Part shown: one piece after another, positions 17,735 to 29,054 of the stretch
Numbering within the stretch: position 1 is the first letter of the stretch
Layout of the letters: each line of letters begins with the position of its first letter
Source: Syntrophobacterales bacterium
GTDB taxonomy: Bacteria > Desulfobacterota > Syntrophia > Syntrophales > UBA5619
NCBI GenBank assembly: GCA_019429105.1
Contig: JAHYJE010000015.1
Span: 1-64,000 of the forward strand
Length of the DNA stretch: 64,000 nt
Reading direction: 5' to 3'
The notes under the pieces: generated by a model
What the model was told of the DNA's origin: nothing
The model's database searches: none
What the model saw: only the letters and a program-made list of their open reading frames with translations
Made by a program: the position numbers and the translations under genes

Positions 17735-17848
17735 TCAGGGCTTGCGCTTTGGCTGCTTATCAAGCTTGTGTTTTGCATTTTGCTTCTGTTTTTCAGCAGA
17801 CTGCTTCTGCCCCTTTTCCTTGTCCTTCTTGCCGCCCTTGTCTCCCAT
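17735..17848 (-). CDS. 37-residue lysine-rich protein
   Basis: 37 residues beginning MGDKGGKKDKEKGQK, with AAAGGAG six bases before the ATG and a TGA at 17735. Almost half the residues are Lys or Gln, and it ends KQPKRKP. The perfect ribosome-binding site and biased but non-random composition support a real gene, and I recall similar tiny proteins in many bacteria. Function unknown; probably unstructured. Placed next to a second small basic protein (17451-17633) and divergent from tkt. Confidence 0.6.
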   Translation of the reverse strand: MGDKGGKKDKEKGQKQSAEKQKQNAKHKLDKQPKRKP

Positions 17849-18042
17849 TTCGTTTCTCCTTTTCAGATGTAGGATTATGCTGCAAAAACGATAGACGCAT
17901 CTTCAATTTACTGCAATCTTGCATACTATTGCACAGGAGTCAATGAAGCTTTGGTGAATTTTTGTTCTCCCCCTTGTCTAAACAGTTCATTTATTATACT
18001 CTGCTCCGGCAAAAAAACATTTATCTGCCAAGGAGGCAAAAA

Positions 18043-20106
<2,064 letters not shown>

Positions 20107-20126
20107 GGGAAATGCAAACAAGGGGT

Positions 20127-20144
20127 CGCCGGTTTTCACCGGCG
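20127..20144 (+). other. Small hairpin between tkt and pgi
   Basis: CGCCGG-ttttca-CCGGCG, a perfect 6-bp stem with no T tract after it. It may stabilise or process the tkt-pgi message rather than end it. Confidence 0.3.
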
Positions 20145-20183
20145 GGCCACCTTCAGGATGTAAACGCAGGAAATGGGGGCAGG

Positions 20184-21854
20184 ATGACAACAAAGATGAA
20201 TTTTCGCCCGGGATTATTTCGGGATTGGGAAGCGGATATCCGTAAAAGGCTGGTGGCCGAGAAGATTGTCGAGCGGATTGCAAAGAAGGACTACACCGTC
20301 TGGAAACCCGCGCCGACTGAGATAGCCAACCGCCTCGGCTGGTTAGACAGCCCCGGGCTGATGCCGGGGAAAATAGCCGAGATAGAGGAGGCGGTGGCAG
20401 AGATTCGGGCAGACGGGTACAATTTTGCCCTCCTGCTCGGGATGGGTGGCTCCAGCCTCGCGCCGGAGGTATTGCGCAAGGTGTTCGGAATCGCCGCCGG
20501 CTATCTGAATCTGGAGGTGCTCGACAGCACCGATCCGGGGGCAATTCTCTCCCATGCGGCCTGCCTCGATTTTGCCAGGACGCTGTTTGTCGTTTCCACC
20601 AAATCGGGAGGAACGATCGAGACCCTTTCGCTGATGAAGTATTTTTACAACCTGACTGCCGAAAAACTCGGGAAGGAAAAAGCAGGCGCCCATTTCCTCG
20701 CGATTACCGATCCGGGCAGCAAATTAGCGGAAACAGCCCAACAAAACGGTTTTCGGCACATCTTTCTGAACGACCCGGAAATCGGGGGGCGCTATTCGGC
20801 CCTGTCGTTTTTCGGCCTGGTTCCCGCGGGCCTGCTGGGAATAGACATCCGGCGCCTCTTGGAAAAAACCGCCGCTGACAGCGGCGCGGCTGCCCTCCTG
20901 GGCGGAAGTCTTGGCGAATTGGCGCTGCGGGGACAAGACAAGTTGACCTTTGTTTTTTCGCAGCGGCTGGCCGCGCTGGGCGGCTGGATCGAGCAGTTGC
21001 TCGCGGAAAGCACCGGCAAGGAGGGGAAAGGCATCCTGCCGGTGATCGTTGAGCCTGCCGGCCCGCCCGCCTTCTACGGCGCCGACCGGGTTTTCTGCTC
21101 CGTCCGCCTGCAAAACGATGCGATCGGGGAGCCCCATTTGCGGGCGCTGGCAGCGGCAGGATTTCCCGTTGTGGATTTGACAATCGCCGACGACTATGAT
21201 CTGGGAGGACTTTTCCTCTTTTGGGAGCTGGCGACTGCCGCCGCCGGGTGGCGTCTGGCGGTGAATCCTTTTGATCAGCCCAATGTTGAGTCCGCCAAGG
21301 CGCTGGCACGGCAGATGATCGACAAATATCTCCAGGAAAGAGTCCTTTTGGAAGAGGCGCCGGTTGTCGAGGCGGATGGTTTTTCCGTCTTCGGCCAGGT
21401 TGCGCTCGCCTACCCGGAGGACGTCCTGCAGGAATTTTTCTCACAGGCAACGCCCGGCGCTTACGCGGCTTTTATGGCATACCTTCCCCCGTCGCCCTGG
21501 GTTGACGATGCCGTACAGCGGCTGCGGGGGGTCATAGTGGAGAGATTCTCGCTTGCCACGACCTTTGGCTATGGGCCGAGGTTTCTGCACTCGACCGGGC
21601 AATTGCACAAGGGAGACAGCGGGCGGGGGCTTTTTGTCCAGTTTACCGCTGAGGACAGCGAAGACGCGCCCGTGCCCGAGGCAATGGGAAGCACCGAGTC
21701 AGCGCTGACTTTTGGGGTTTTGAAAAAGGCGCAGGCATTGGGGGATTTTCAGGCGTTAACGAAGGCGGGAAGAAAAATTATCCGGATTCATTTTCATGGG
21801 AATCCCGCCCGGGGCATTGACCGCCTGACGAAAAATCTTGCGAAAAAATCCTGA
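20184..21854 (+). CDS. pgi: Glucose-6-phosphate isomerase
   Basis: 556 residues from ATG 20184; another in-frame ATG at 20196 is possible. LLGMGGSSLAPEVL and STKSGGTIETLSLM form the sugar-phosphate binding site of the SIS domains. KKDYTVWKPAPTEIANRLGWL near the N-terminus resembles the junction found in transaldolase-isomerase fusion proteins, so this appears to be the isomerase half of that lineage standing alone. Interconverts glucose 6-phosphate and fructose 6-phosphate; grouped with transketolase for sugar-phosphate interconversion. Confidence 0.9.
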   Translation: MTTKMNFRPGLFRDWEADIRKRLVAEKIVERIAKKDYTVWKPAPTEIANRLGWLDSPGLMPGKIAEIEEAVAEIRADGYNFALLLGMGGSSLAPEVLRKVFGIAAGYLNLEVLDSTDPGAILSHAACLDFARTLFVVSTKSGGTIETLSLMKYFYNLTAEKLGKEKAGAHFLAITDPGSKLAETAQQNGFRHIFLNDPEIGGRYSALSFFGLVPAGLLGIDIRRLLEKTAADSGAAALLGGSLGELALRGQDKLTFVFSQRLAALGGWIEQLLAESTGKEGKGILPVIVEPAGPPAFYGADRVFCSVRLQNDAIGEPHLRALAAAGFPVVDLTIADDYDLGGLFLFWELATAAAGWRLAVNPFDQPNVESAKALARQMIDKYLQERVLLEEAPVVEADGFSVFGQVALAYPEDVLQEFFSQATPGAYAAFMAYLPPSPWVDDAVQRLRGVIVERFSLATTFGYGPRFLHSTGQLHKGDSGRGLFVQFTAEDSEDAPVPEAMGSTESALTFGVLKKAQALGDFQALTKAGRKIIRIHFHGNPARGIDRLTKNLAKKS

Positions 21855-22112
21855 GTTTACGCCGCCGCATCGCAAATATTGGATGAGCTTTCGAGCACGG
21901 GCCCTTCGAGATTAGTTTCTTCGGTACGCGGTCAACGCAGAGGCAAAAAGTAACTGGCGGCCCCTCTGGGGGAAAAAGGAGCGAGCTAAAGATAAATTTA
22001 TTGACAAAGGACGACGTCTTGGTTAAGGGTAACGAGGTTGCCGGCAGGAAATCGACATTGGTCAGAGACGGGCAATATTTTTTAAACTTTATGAATAGTT
22101 GGGAGGTATGCT

Positions 22113-23123
22113 GTGAGGAAAAAACCTGTATCAGTAATCGTTGCAATAGTATTTTCCCTGGTTTGTTTTGCCTTTTCCGCCGAGGCGAAGATTGTCGTCA
22201 AGTACGGCCACGTGGGACCGCCGATCCACCCGCAGCACCACGGCGCCGTGGCTTTCGCCAAATACGTGAATGAAAAAACGAATGGCGAGATCGAGGTGCA
22301 GGTCTTTCCCCTGGGCCAGCTCGGCGGCGAGCGGTCGATGTGCGAACAGGTGCAGGGCGGAACGCTCCATATGACCTCCGCCACGGCCGGGGTGCTCGCC
22401 AATTTTGTTCCGGAAATCGGGATCATCGAGCTGCCCTTTGTCTATCCGGACAGGGAGACCGCCTACAAGGTGCTCGATGACAAGGATGTCCGGGAACGTT
22501 TTGCGAAGTATGCCGAGGCCAAGGGGTTTGTCTTTATCGGCTATACGGAAAACGAGTTTCGGGACATGACCAACTCGAAGCGGCCTATCAAGAATCCGGA
22601 TGATTTAAAGGGATTGAAAATAAGAGTGCTGGAAGCGCCCATGATGATCGACACCTTCAAAGCCCTGGGAACAAACCCGACGCCCCTGCCCTTCCCGGAG
22701 ATATACAACGCCCTGCAGCAGAAGGTCATCGATGGTCAGGATAACCCGATCTTCACCTCGATTATGATGAAATTCACCGAGGTGAACAAGTTCGCGACGA
22801 TCACCAACCATGTTCTCACCGAATGCCCAACCGTCGTCAGCCGGGATTTCTGGAAATCCCTTACCCCCCCTCAGCAGAAGATATTCCGGGAGGCTGCGGC
22901 GGTGCAGCTCAAGGTAAACCGGGAAGGCAACGCCAAAAACAGGCTGGTGGCCCTGGAGAAGGCGAAGGCCCAGAATGTGGATGTGCATGTTCTCACGGCC
23001 GGGGAGCGAGAGGCCTTCAAGAAGGTCGTCCAGCCGGTGTTGGAGAAGTACCGCGCCTCGTACGGGGCGGAATGGTTCGATTTCTACCTCAAAAAGATCG
23101 ACTTCCACGCGAAGAAGAAGTAA
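22113..23123 (+). CDS. dctP: TRAP transporter substrate-binding protein (DctP family)
   Basis: 336 residues from GTG 22113, five bases after GGGAGGT. A signal peptide ends near AEAKI; mature KYGHVGPPIHPQHHGA and the conserved DctP segments DLKGLKIRV and NPTPLPFPEIYNALQQKVIDGQDNP-like region (only partly quoted) are clear, including the arginine in KIRV that salt-bridges a carboxylate ligand. The ligand is probably an organic acid; sequence does not say which. First of a three-gene operon with dctQ and dctM. Confidence 0.92.
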   Translation: MRKKPVSVIVAIVFSLVCFAFSAEAKIVVKYGHVGPPIHPQHHGAVAFAKYVNEKTNGEIEVQVFPLGQLGGERSMCEQVQGGTLHMTSATAGVLANFVPEIGIIELPFVYPDRETAYKVLDDKDVRERFAKYAEAKGFVFIGYTENEFRDMTNSKRPIKNPDDLKGLKIRVLEAPMMIDTFKALGTNPTPLPFPEIYNALQQKVIDGQDNPIFTSIMMKFTEVNKFATITNHVLTECPTVVSRDFWKSLTPPQQKIFREAAAVQLKVNREGNAKNRLVALEKAKAQNVDVHVLTAGEREAFKKVVQPVLEKYRASYGAEWFDFYLKKIDFHAKKK

Positions 23124-23135
23124 CCCGGCAAAAAG

Positions 23136-23642
23136 ATGGATGGTATTTTAAGGAAGCTCAACAGGTTCGAGGAGGGGATGGTCGGCTTCGCCCTCCTCGG
23201 CCTGGCGCTGCTTACGGCTGTTGAAACCTGCCTTCGTTATACGATCTCTTATACCTTCAGTTGGTTCGGCGAACTCGCGAACTATACGATGATTTTCTGC
23301 GCCTACCTCGGCGCCTCGATCGGCGTGAAGTACGGGACCCACTTTTCGATGGAGGCGCTGTCCGAATATCTTCCCGACCGGGCGAGTCATGCGCTCAAGG
23401 TCCTGGCATACGGCATCTCGGGCGTCATCTGCCTGCTTTTCGTTTACTACGGGACCATCCATATTTTGAAAACAAGCGCCTTCGGCGTCAAGAGCCCCGC
23501 GCTGCAGTTGCCGATGTTCATCCCCTATCTGCCGATTCCGCTTTTTTCGGCGACGATGGGGTTCCGCTTTTTTGTCCTTTCCCTTCAGCACTTCCGGGGG
23601 TTTTTGAAAAACGAGCCTTTCGCGCGTATCAGGAGGAAGTAG
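23136..23642 (+). CDS. dctQ: TRAP transporter small permease
   Basis: 168 residues with four predicted membrane helices, twelve bases after dctP. WFGELANYTMIFCAYLGAS is the conserved DctQ core after helix 2. Forms the membrane complex with DctM. Ribosome-binding site of dctM lies in its last codons. Confidence 0.88.
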   Translation: MDGILRKLNRFEEGMVGFALLGLALLTAVETCLRYTISYTFSWFGELANYTMIFCAYLGASIGVKYGTHFSMEALSEYLPDRASHALKVLAYGISGVICLLFVYYGTIHILKTSAFGVKSPALQLPMFIPYLPIPLFSATMGFRFFVLSLQHFRGFLKNEPFARIRRK

Positions 23643-23645
23643 CCT

Positions 23646-24926
23646 TTGACCTTGACTATCGTTTTGCTTTGTTTTTTGATATTTCTTGTCATAGGCATGC
23701 CGATCGCACTCGTTCTGGGGGCGACCACCGCTGTTTATCTGATTTTTATCGCCCACGCCCCCCTTACCTCGCTCATCCAGCAGCTCTTTAATGGGCTGGA
23801 CAATTTTGTCCTGCTGGGGGTGCCGTTTTTTATCCTTGCCGGCAATATCATGGCGGAGGGGGCCATCTCCAAACGGCTGGTTGCGGTTATGAGGCTATGC
23901 GTGAGGAGATTTACCGGCGGACTTGCCATGGCCTCCGTTTTGGCCTGCCTGTTTTTTGCGGCCATTTCCGGTTCATCGCCGGCCACAGTAATCGCGATCG
24001 GCGGCATCATGATGCCGGCCCTCATCAAGGATGGCTACGGGGAGCGCTTTTCCGTCGGCCTTCTCACCTCCGCCGGTTCCCTCGGCATTTTGATTCCGCC
24101 CAGCATCCCGATGATTCTCTATGCACTGGTAATGAATGTCTCCGTTGCCGAGCTTTTTCTGGCCGGCTTCCTGCCGGGTCTGTTTATCGGGGGCGTCCTG
24201 ATGACCTATTCCGTCATCAGGGCAAAAAGACAGGGATGGCGTTCCGAGGATAGCTACACCCTCGCGGAGGGGACAAAAATCATCAAAGAGGGACTGTGGG
24301 CGTTGTTTCTTCCCCTCCTGGTCCTCGGCGGGATATACGGGGGTATTTTCACCCCGACGGAGGCAGCGGCGGTTTCCGTTGTTTACGCCCTTTTGGTTGA
24401 ACTTTTCATCTACAGGGAACTGAAACCGCGCCAGCTATTTTCCGTCTGCAGGGATTCCGCGATCCTGTCAGGATCGCTGCTCTTCATCCTCTCCTGTGCG
24501 ATGAGCTTCATCTGGATGCTGACCGTCGAGCAAATTCCGGTAAAACTTGCCGAGGTCATCGTCTCGAACATCGAGAGCAAATGGCTCTTTCTACTGGCCG
24601 TAAACGGCGTGCTTTTGCTCATCGGCGGCCTCATGGACATCGTGACGGCGATAGTGGTAATCTCACCGATTCTGGCCGAGACGCTCAACCGGTACGATAT
24701 CAATTACATTCACTACGGCATTATCATGATCGTAAATGTCGAACTGGGGTTCCTGACCCCGCCCTTCGGCCTCAATCTCTTTGTAGCAATGGCCGTTATG
24801 AGGCGCTCCCTCGTGGAAATAAGCAGGGCGGTGCTGCCGTTCATCCTCCTCTTTTTGGCCTGTCTTCTCATCATTACCTATGTCCCGCAGCTCTCCACGC
24901 TGCTGCCGGAGCTTTTCCTCAGGTAA
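23646..24926 (+). CDS. dctM: TRAP transporter large permease
   Basis: 426 residues, about twelve membrane helices, starting at TTG 23646 nine bases after AGGAGG. SGSSPATVIAIGGIMMPAL and GILIPPSIPMILYA are the two DctM signature regions; NVELGFLTPPFGLNLFVA is the inverted-repeat counterpart. Sodium-driven uptake of the DctP ligand. Last gene of the operon, convergent with the thioredoxin gene ten bases away. Confidence 0.92.
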   Translation: MTLTIVLLCFLIFLVIGMPIALVLGATTAVYLIFIAHAPLTSLIQQLFNGLDNFVLLGVPFFILAGNIMAEGAISKRLVAVMRLCVRRFTGGLAMASVLACLFFAAISGSSPATVIAIGGIMMPALIKDGYGERFSVGLLTSAGSLGILIPPSIPMILYALVMNVSVAELFLAGFLPGLFIGGVLMTYSVIRAKRQGWRSEDSYTLAEGTKIIKEGLWALFLPLLVLGGIYGGIFTPTEAAAVSVVYALLVELFIYRELKPRQLFSVCRDSAILSGSLLFILSCAMSFIWMLTVEQIPVKLAEVIVSNIESKWLFLLAVNGVLLLIGGLMDIVTAIVVISPILAETLNRYDINYIHYGIIMIVNVELGFLTPPFGLNLFVAMAVMRRSLVEISRAVLPFILLFLACLLIITYVPQLSTLLPELFLR

Positions 24927-24935
24927 ATTTTTTCT

Positions 24936-25466
24936 TTACAGATCGGCCAATAACCGGGATAGTCCGAGACCCGCCTTCTCCAGCTCTTGCGAGGCGGCCA
25001 ACGCCTTTTCGTAAAGCGGCGTGCCCTTGGTCTCGCTTGCCTTTTCCAGCCATTTGGAAAATTTCTGCCCATGCTGTGCGTTGCTTTTCGCCCATGAACT
25101 GATCAGCGTTTTCAGCCTGCCCTTTTCGTCGGAGGGGAATTTCTCGAGGATTTTGTCCACCATCGCCTTGATCGTACTTTCCGGAACCGCGCCGAGGATC
25201 TCGTCCACCTTCTGCCCGTCCACAAAAAACATCTGCATCGGGATGCTCATTATCTGATACTTGGTCGCTGTCTGCTGGTTCTCGTCCACGTTGATCTTGC
25301 AGAACTTGAATTTGCCATTGTAATCTTCGGCAAGCTTGTCGTAAAGGGGGCCGACCATCTTGCAGGGTCCGCACCACGGCGCCCAGAAATCCACTTCCAC
25401 TGGCAAATCCGCCTGAAACACCTCTTCCTCAAAAGTATCGTCCGTAATGTCCACTACCTTGCTCAT
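24936..25466 (-). CDS. trxA: Thioredoxin with C-terminal extension
   Basis: 176 residues from ATG 25466 (GGAGGAGG upstream). FWAPWCGPCKM places the redox pair at Cys32 and Cys35; the cis-proline is in MSIPMQMFF. Usual thioredoxins end near residue 108; here about 65 extra residues, mostly helical (LISSWAKSNAQHGQKF), follow. The extension's role is unknown. Located 35 bases downstream of chrA and probably co-transcribed. Likely cytoplasmic, as there is no signal peptide. Confidence 0.88.
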   Translation of the reverse strand: MSKVVDITDDTFEEEVFQADLPVEVDFWAPWCGPCKMVGPLYDKLAEDYNGKFKFCKINVDENQQTATKYQIMSIPMQMFFVDGQKVDEILGAVPESTIKAMVDKILEKFPSDEKGRLKTLISSWAKSNAQHGQKFSKWLEKASETKGTPLYEKALAASQELEKAGLGLSRLLADL

Positions 25467-25501
25467 TGTTTCCTCCTCCATAATTTTATTTATCCATTTC
25501 A

Positions 25502-26656
25502 TCACAAGAACAGTAGCGACGCTGCTATTCCAGCCAGTACCGGATAGAGCAGCTTGACCTTGAAGAATAGTGCGGCAAACGTCCCACCGGCGATGAGAAT
25601 GCGAATCGCCTCCCAGGGGACCTTCAAGCCGAAGCGAATCGTTACGGAAAGGAGCAGCCCCACAAAGGAAAACAGGATGCCGTGCAGAGCCCGGCTGAAC
25701 CAGGGAGATGTCCGGAGCCGATCGTAGTAGGGAACCATTCCGGCGATGATTACGAAGGAAGGCAGGAAGATCGCGGCAGTGGCAATGATGCCGCCTGCCA
25801 GGCCGTACTGCAGATAGCCGATGAAGGTGGCAGTGATGACAATGGGTCCCGGCGTGATCTGTCCGAGGGCGATTCCATCCAGAAAGGTCCTGGTGTCCAT
25901 CCAGCCATGGACGGACACCACCTCGTTGAACATCAAGGGAACCGAGGAAAAACCGCCCCCGAAGGCGAACAGGTCAATCTTTGCCATCAGGAAGGCCAGC
26001 GTGAATAATTCTCTCTTCAACAGATAGAGCAGGATTAAGACCCCTGCCGCAACAAGGATTATCCAGGCCAGGGGCTTCGGGGAGAAGGAGTTCTGGCCGT
26101 CAAATGTCGCCTTGGTCGGGAAGGTCTGGCGATAATAAAACCCAAGCCCAAATAGCCCGGACAGGAGAATGACGCCAATGGGATGGACGCCGAAGCCGAA
26201 CATTATGGCTGCGGCCAATGCAACCAGCGCCCCTTTCCAGTCCTTCAGCCAGGTTTTGCCGAAGGTGAAGGCCGCATGGGCGACGATGGCCACGACCACC
26301 GCCTGGAGGCCGCTGAACGCCGAAACGACGGCTGGCAACGCGTGCGCGCGGGTATAGAGGGCCGAGAGAATCAGCATGAGGATGACGGCGGGGAGGCCAA
26401 AGCCGACAAACGAAGCGGCGGCGCCCCCAATCCCCCGCGAACGCAAGCCGACATAAGCCGCCGCCTGCATGGCCGTCGCCCCCGGAATCATCTGGCAAAG
26501 CCCCGCACCCTCGCGGAAAGATTCCTCGGTGAGCCATTCTTTTTCCCCCACGGCCATCTTCCGGATTTCGGCAAGCATGGCCGGGCCGCCAAAAGCCGTC
26601 AATCCCAACCGGAAAAAGGACAAAAAAATATCGCCTGCCGTTGGCGTCTTAATCAT
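25502..26656 (-). CDS. chrA: Chromate-type efflux transporter (CHR family)
   Basis: 384 residues in two homologous halves, the long fused form of ChrA. LGLTAFGGPAMLAEIRK and GLCQMIPGATAMQAAAYVG in the first half and FAFGGGFSSVPLMF and GQITPGPIVITATFIGY in the second are the repeated CHR signatures. An inner-membrane anion transporter; chromate export is the characterised role, but in an anaerobe the natural substrate could be another oxyanion. The gene precedes trxA on the same strand. Confidence 0.9.
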   Translation of the reverse strand: MIKTPTAGDIFLSFFRLGLTAFGGPAMLAEIRKMAVGEKEWLTEESFREGAGLCQMIPGATAMQAAAYVGLRSRGIGGAAASFVGFGLPAVILMLILSALYTRAHALPAVVSAFSGLQAVVVAIVAHAAFTFGKTWLKDWKGALVALAAAIMFGFGVHPIGVILLSGLFGLGFYYRQTFPTKATFDGQNSFSPKPLAWIILVAAGVLILLYLLKRELFTLAFLMAKIDLFAFGGGFSSVPLMFNEVVSVHGWMDTRTFLDGIALGQITPGPIVITATFIGYLQYGLAGGIIATAAIFLPSFVIIAGMVPYYDRLRTSPWFSRALHGILFSFVGLLLSVTIRFGLKVPWEAIRILIAGGTFAALFFKVKLLYPVLAGIAASLLFL

Positions 26657-26854
26657 TCAACTCTCCCCGTTACTCTTTTTTCTGCCCCGGGATATTCATC
26701 CCCCCAAGGCAAGCTCAAGGGTGCGCTCTGCTGGCCTGATTTTCCCCTGTTTCGATAAGCATACTTCCAAAAATGCGTCAAGGTTTTCCGGGGGCGTCTC
26801 CCTCCTCGGGCGCCTTGAATTTCTCACGGGATAAACCTCCCGCGCCGTCCCTTT

Positions 26855-28291
26855 TTAGATGACTTCAAACCTTGTCCAACTGGTTCTGCTTTTTTCCGAA
26901 GAGGGCGCGCCGGCGGCAAAGATAACGAGGTCGCCTTTTTTGATCAGGCCGCGGTTTAGCAGTAATTCCTTTGCCTCCTCTATGGCAAGGTGTTCCTTGT
27001 CAAAGTGGTCGCGAAACACAGAGGTTACCCCCCAGCGGAGACACAGGCGGTTCATGGTTTCAAAACTGTTGGATATCGCAATGATGCTGGCAGAGGGCCT
27101 GTACTTGGAGATAATTCTGGCGGTTCTTCCCGCGAAGGTAAAGACTACAATCGCCCGGGCATCGATCTGACCGCTCATTGCCACTATGGAATGCCCGATC
27201 GAGTCAAACAGTTTTTCCTGGAGATCGAAAGGCGAAAGGTACTTGATATTCCTCCGGTCTTCGGCATGCATCTCCGCATTGAGGACAATGTCCCTCATGA
27301 TTCGCACGACGTCTATCGGGAAGGCGCCGACCGAGGTTTCTCCGCTCAGCATCACGGCATCGCTGCCGTCCCAGACGGCATTTGCAACGTCGGAGGCCTC
27401 CGCCCGAGTGGGAACCGGGGAGTGAATCATCGATTCGAGCATCTGCGTCGCAGTTATGACCAATTTGCCGGCGGCGTTGCATTTTTGAATGATGATTTTC
27501 TGCAGTACCGGCACATCCTGAGGCGGCAGCTCTACGCCCAGGTCGCCCCGCGCGATCATGATCCCGTCGGCGGCGGCGATTATGGCGTCGAGGTTGTCAA
27601 CGGCTTCCCGTTTTTCTATCTTGGCAATAACCGGGATGTCTTCGCCCCGGTCGCTGAGCCAGTCTTTCAGTTGCGTAACGTCGGCGGCGCTTCTGACGAA
27701 AGACAGGGCGATGTAATCAACCCTGTGCTGCAGCGCAAAATCGAGATCCCGGAAGTCTTTGGCGGTGAGGGACGGGGTTGATAAATTCATCCCCGGCAGG
27801 TTCATCCCCTTTTTCGAGGTAACGAGACCCCCTGCATCGATCCTGCAGATGACGCTCTCGCCCTTCTTTTCGATTATAGTCAACTGAATAAGACCGTCAT
27901 TGATTAAAATCCTGTCCCCGATTGCGGCATCCTGGACGAGTGGCTGGTAGGACGTGGAGATCATCTCCTTTGTTCCGAGGAGATTCTTGGTCGTTATTTC
28001 AATCAGCTCACCAGTTTGCAGGAGTATGCCCGGTTCCGCAATTTCGCCGACCCTGATCTTCGGCCCCTGCAGATCAACGAGAATCGCAAGCGGGGTGTTT
28101 TCCTCGGTGCAGGCTTTATGCAGGGCGTCAAAAACACCTTCAAAAAAGTCACCGCTGCCATGCGACATGTTCAGACGCACAGCGTCAATCCCCGCCCGGA
28201 GCAATTGACGGATTGTTGCCGCATTCCCGGTGGCCGGTCCTAACGTCGCGATAATTTTGGTCTTGGAGAATTTTGCTGCAATTTCTGCCAT
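26855..28291 (-). CDS. pyk: Pyruvate kinase
   Basis: 478 residues. KTKIIATLGPATG and RLNMSHGSGDFF (N-terminal barrel), KIEKREAVDNLD and IMIARGDLGVELP (active site with catalytic Lys and metal-binding Glu/Asp) and a full C-terminal domain. Converts phosphoenolpyruvate and ADP to pyruvate and ATP. Stands alone, about 200 bases from chrA. Length and motifs are ordinary. Confidence 0.96.
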   Translation of the reverse strand: MAEIAAKFSKTKIIATLGPATGNAATIRQLLRAGIDAVRLNMSHGSGDFFEGVFDALHKACTEENTPLAILVDLQGPKIRVGEIAEPGILLQTGELIEITTKNLLGTKEMISTSYQPLVQDAAIGDRILINDGLIQLTIIEKKGESVICRIDAGGLVTSKKGMNLPGMNLSTPSLTAKDFRDLDFALQHRVDYIALSFVRSAADVTQLKDWLSDRGEDIPVIAKIEKREAVDNLDAIIAAADGIMIARGDLGVELPPQDVPVLQKIIIQKCNAAGKLVITATQMLESMIHSPVPTRAEASDVANAVWDGSDAVMLSGETSVGAFPIDVVRIMRDIVLNAEMHAEDRRNIKYLSPFDLQEKLFDSIGHSIVAMSGQIDARAIVVFTFAGRTARIISKYRPSASIIAISNSFETMNRLCLRWGVTSVFRDHFDKEHLAIEEAKELLLNRGLIKKGDLVIFAAGAPSSEKSRTSWTRFEVI

Positions 28292-28365
28292 TTTCCCTCC
28301 TGTTTATTCGCTGACCCCGGCGGTGGTTCGCTGCGATGACGCTAAGGGGATTTTCGGGACAACCG

Positions 28366-28438
28366 AACGTACGGCAGAGCGATGTTTTCGTGGCGATAAG
28401 ACTAACATTTGGTGTATAAGGTGTCAAGACCGTACGTT
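28366..28438. promoter_or_regulatory. Separated inverted repeat AACGTACGG / CCGTACGTT
   Basis: AACGTACGG at 28366-28374 and its exact reverse complement CCGTACGTT at 28430-28438 lie in the divergent region between pyk and the selenoprotein gene, about 55 bases apart. Each half contains the palindrome CGTACG, so these may be two sites for one regulator controlling both genes. No regulator is identified. Confidence 0.4.
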
Positions 28439-28490
28439 GACGCCGTTCAAGCTGTTTTTTCACAATAAATTCAAGCAGGAGGAAGTGAAG

Positions 28491-28838
28491 ATGACGATAA
28501 AAATTAATTTTTATTGCTGGGCACGCTGAACCACCTGTCGCAAGGCGAAGGAGTTGCTTTCGCAAAAGCAGGTGGAAATCAATGACCGCGATTTTTTCAA
28601 GCACCCCTTCAGCCGGGCGGAAATAGTGGAACTTTTGGGGGAAAAGCCGGCGGCGGAGATGTTCAACTTCCGCAGCCCCTCCTTCAAGAAGCTGGGCGTG
28701 AATCGGGACAGCCTTGGCCCTGAAGAACTTATCGCTTTGATGCTGCAGGAGCCACGGCTGGTCCGCCGGCCGGTGGTGCGAATCGGGGAAGAGGTTTATT
28801 TCAGCGCCGACAGGTCAGTCCTGGAGGGTTTGCTTTAA
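28491..28838 (+). CDS. ArsC/Spx-family selenoprotein (Sec13 encoded by TGA)
   Basis: 115 residues if the in-frame TGA at 28527-28529 is read as selenocysteine. AGGAGG precedes the ATG at 28491 by eight bases, but the frame would end after 12 codons without recoding; past the TGA it continues as an ArsC-like protein: U13-T-T-C16-RKAKELL, FKHPFSRAEIVELLG and EPRLVRRPVVRIG, the ArsC/Spx blocks. U13 aligns with the catalytic Cys of arsenate reductases. A hairpin immediately downstream fits a bacterial SECIS. Predicted thiol/selenol oxidoreductase; arsenate as substrate is not shown. Requires selA, selB, selC and selD elsewhere. Starting translation after the TGA would delete the active site. Confidence 0.85.
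28531..28575 (+). promoter_or_regulatory. Bacterial SECIS-like hairpin
   Basis: CCACCTG (28531-28537) pairs perfectly with CAGGTGG (28569-28575), and inside it GCGAA (28545-28549) pairs with TTCGC (28559-28563) around a G- and T-containing loop. The lower stem starts one base after the TGA and the apical loop is about 21-29 bases from it, in the range of SelB-binding SECIS elements. Confidence 0.75.
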
Positions 28839-29054
28839 CCATCAGCAGCCACTCCTTGGCCACGGGCGGTCTTCGCCTGGGCTCCTTCCTGCTGATGCAC
28901 GTCCGGACGCAGTGCGGGGAATTACAGCACTATAACAAGGTGGTTTTTGTCCGCCGCAGGCAATGTTATAAATATATTTGCGCAGAGAACGGCTTTGGGT
29001 ATATACCTCTTCGAAACAAGCGGAAATACAATAAAATAAGGAGGAGAAATCGCT

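Noticed and set aside
20112-20183. Upstream extension of glucose-6-phosphate isomerase (possible transaldolase fusion)
   Set aside because: The extra 24 codons have no similarity to transaldolase, and the DNA before them is the tkt end; the protein is a stand-alone isomerase.
28554-28838. Short ArsC-like gene starting after the TGA
   Set aside because: No ATG and no ribosome-binding site there; the real start at 28491 is strong and the active-site residue is at the TGA.
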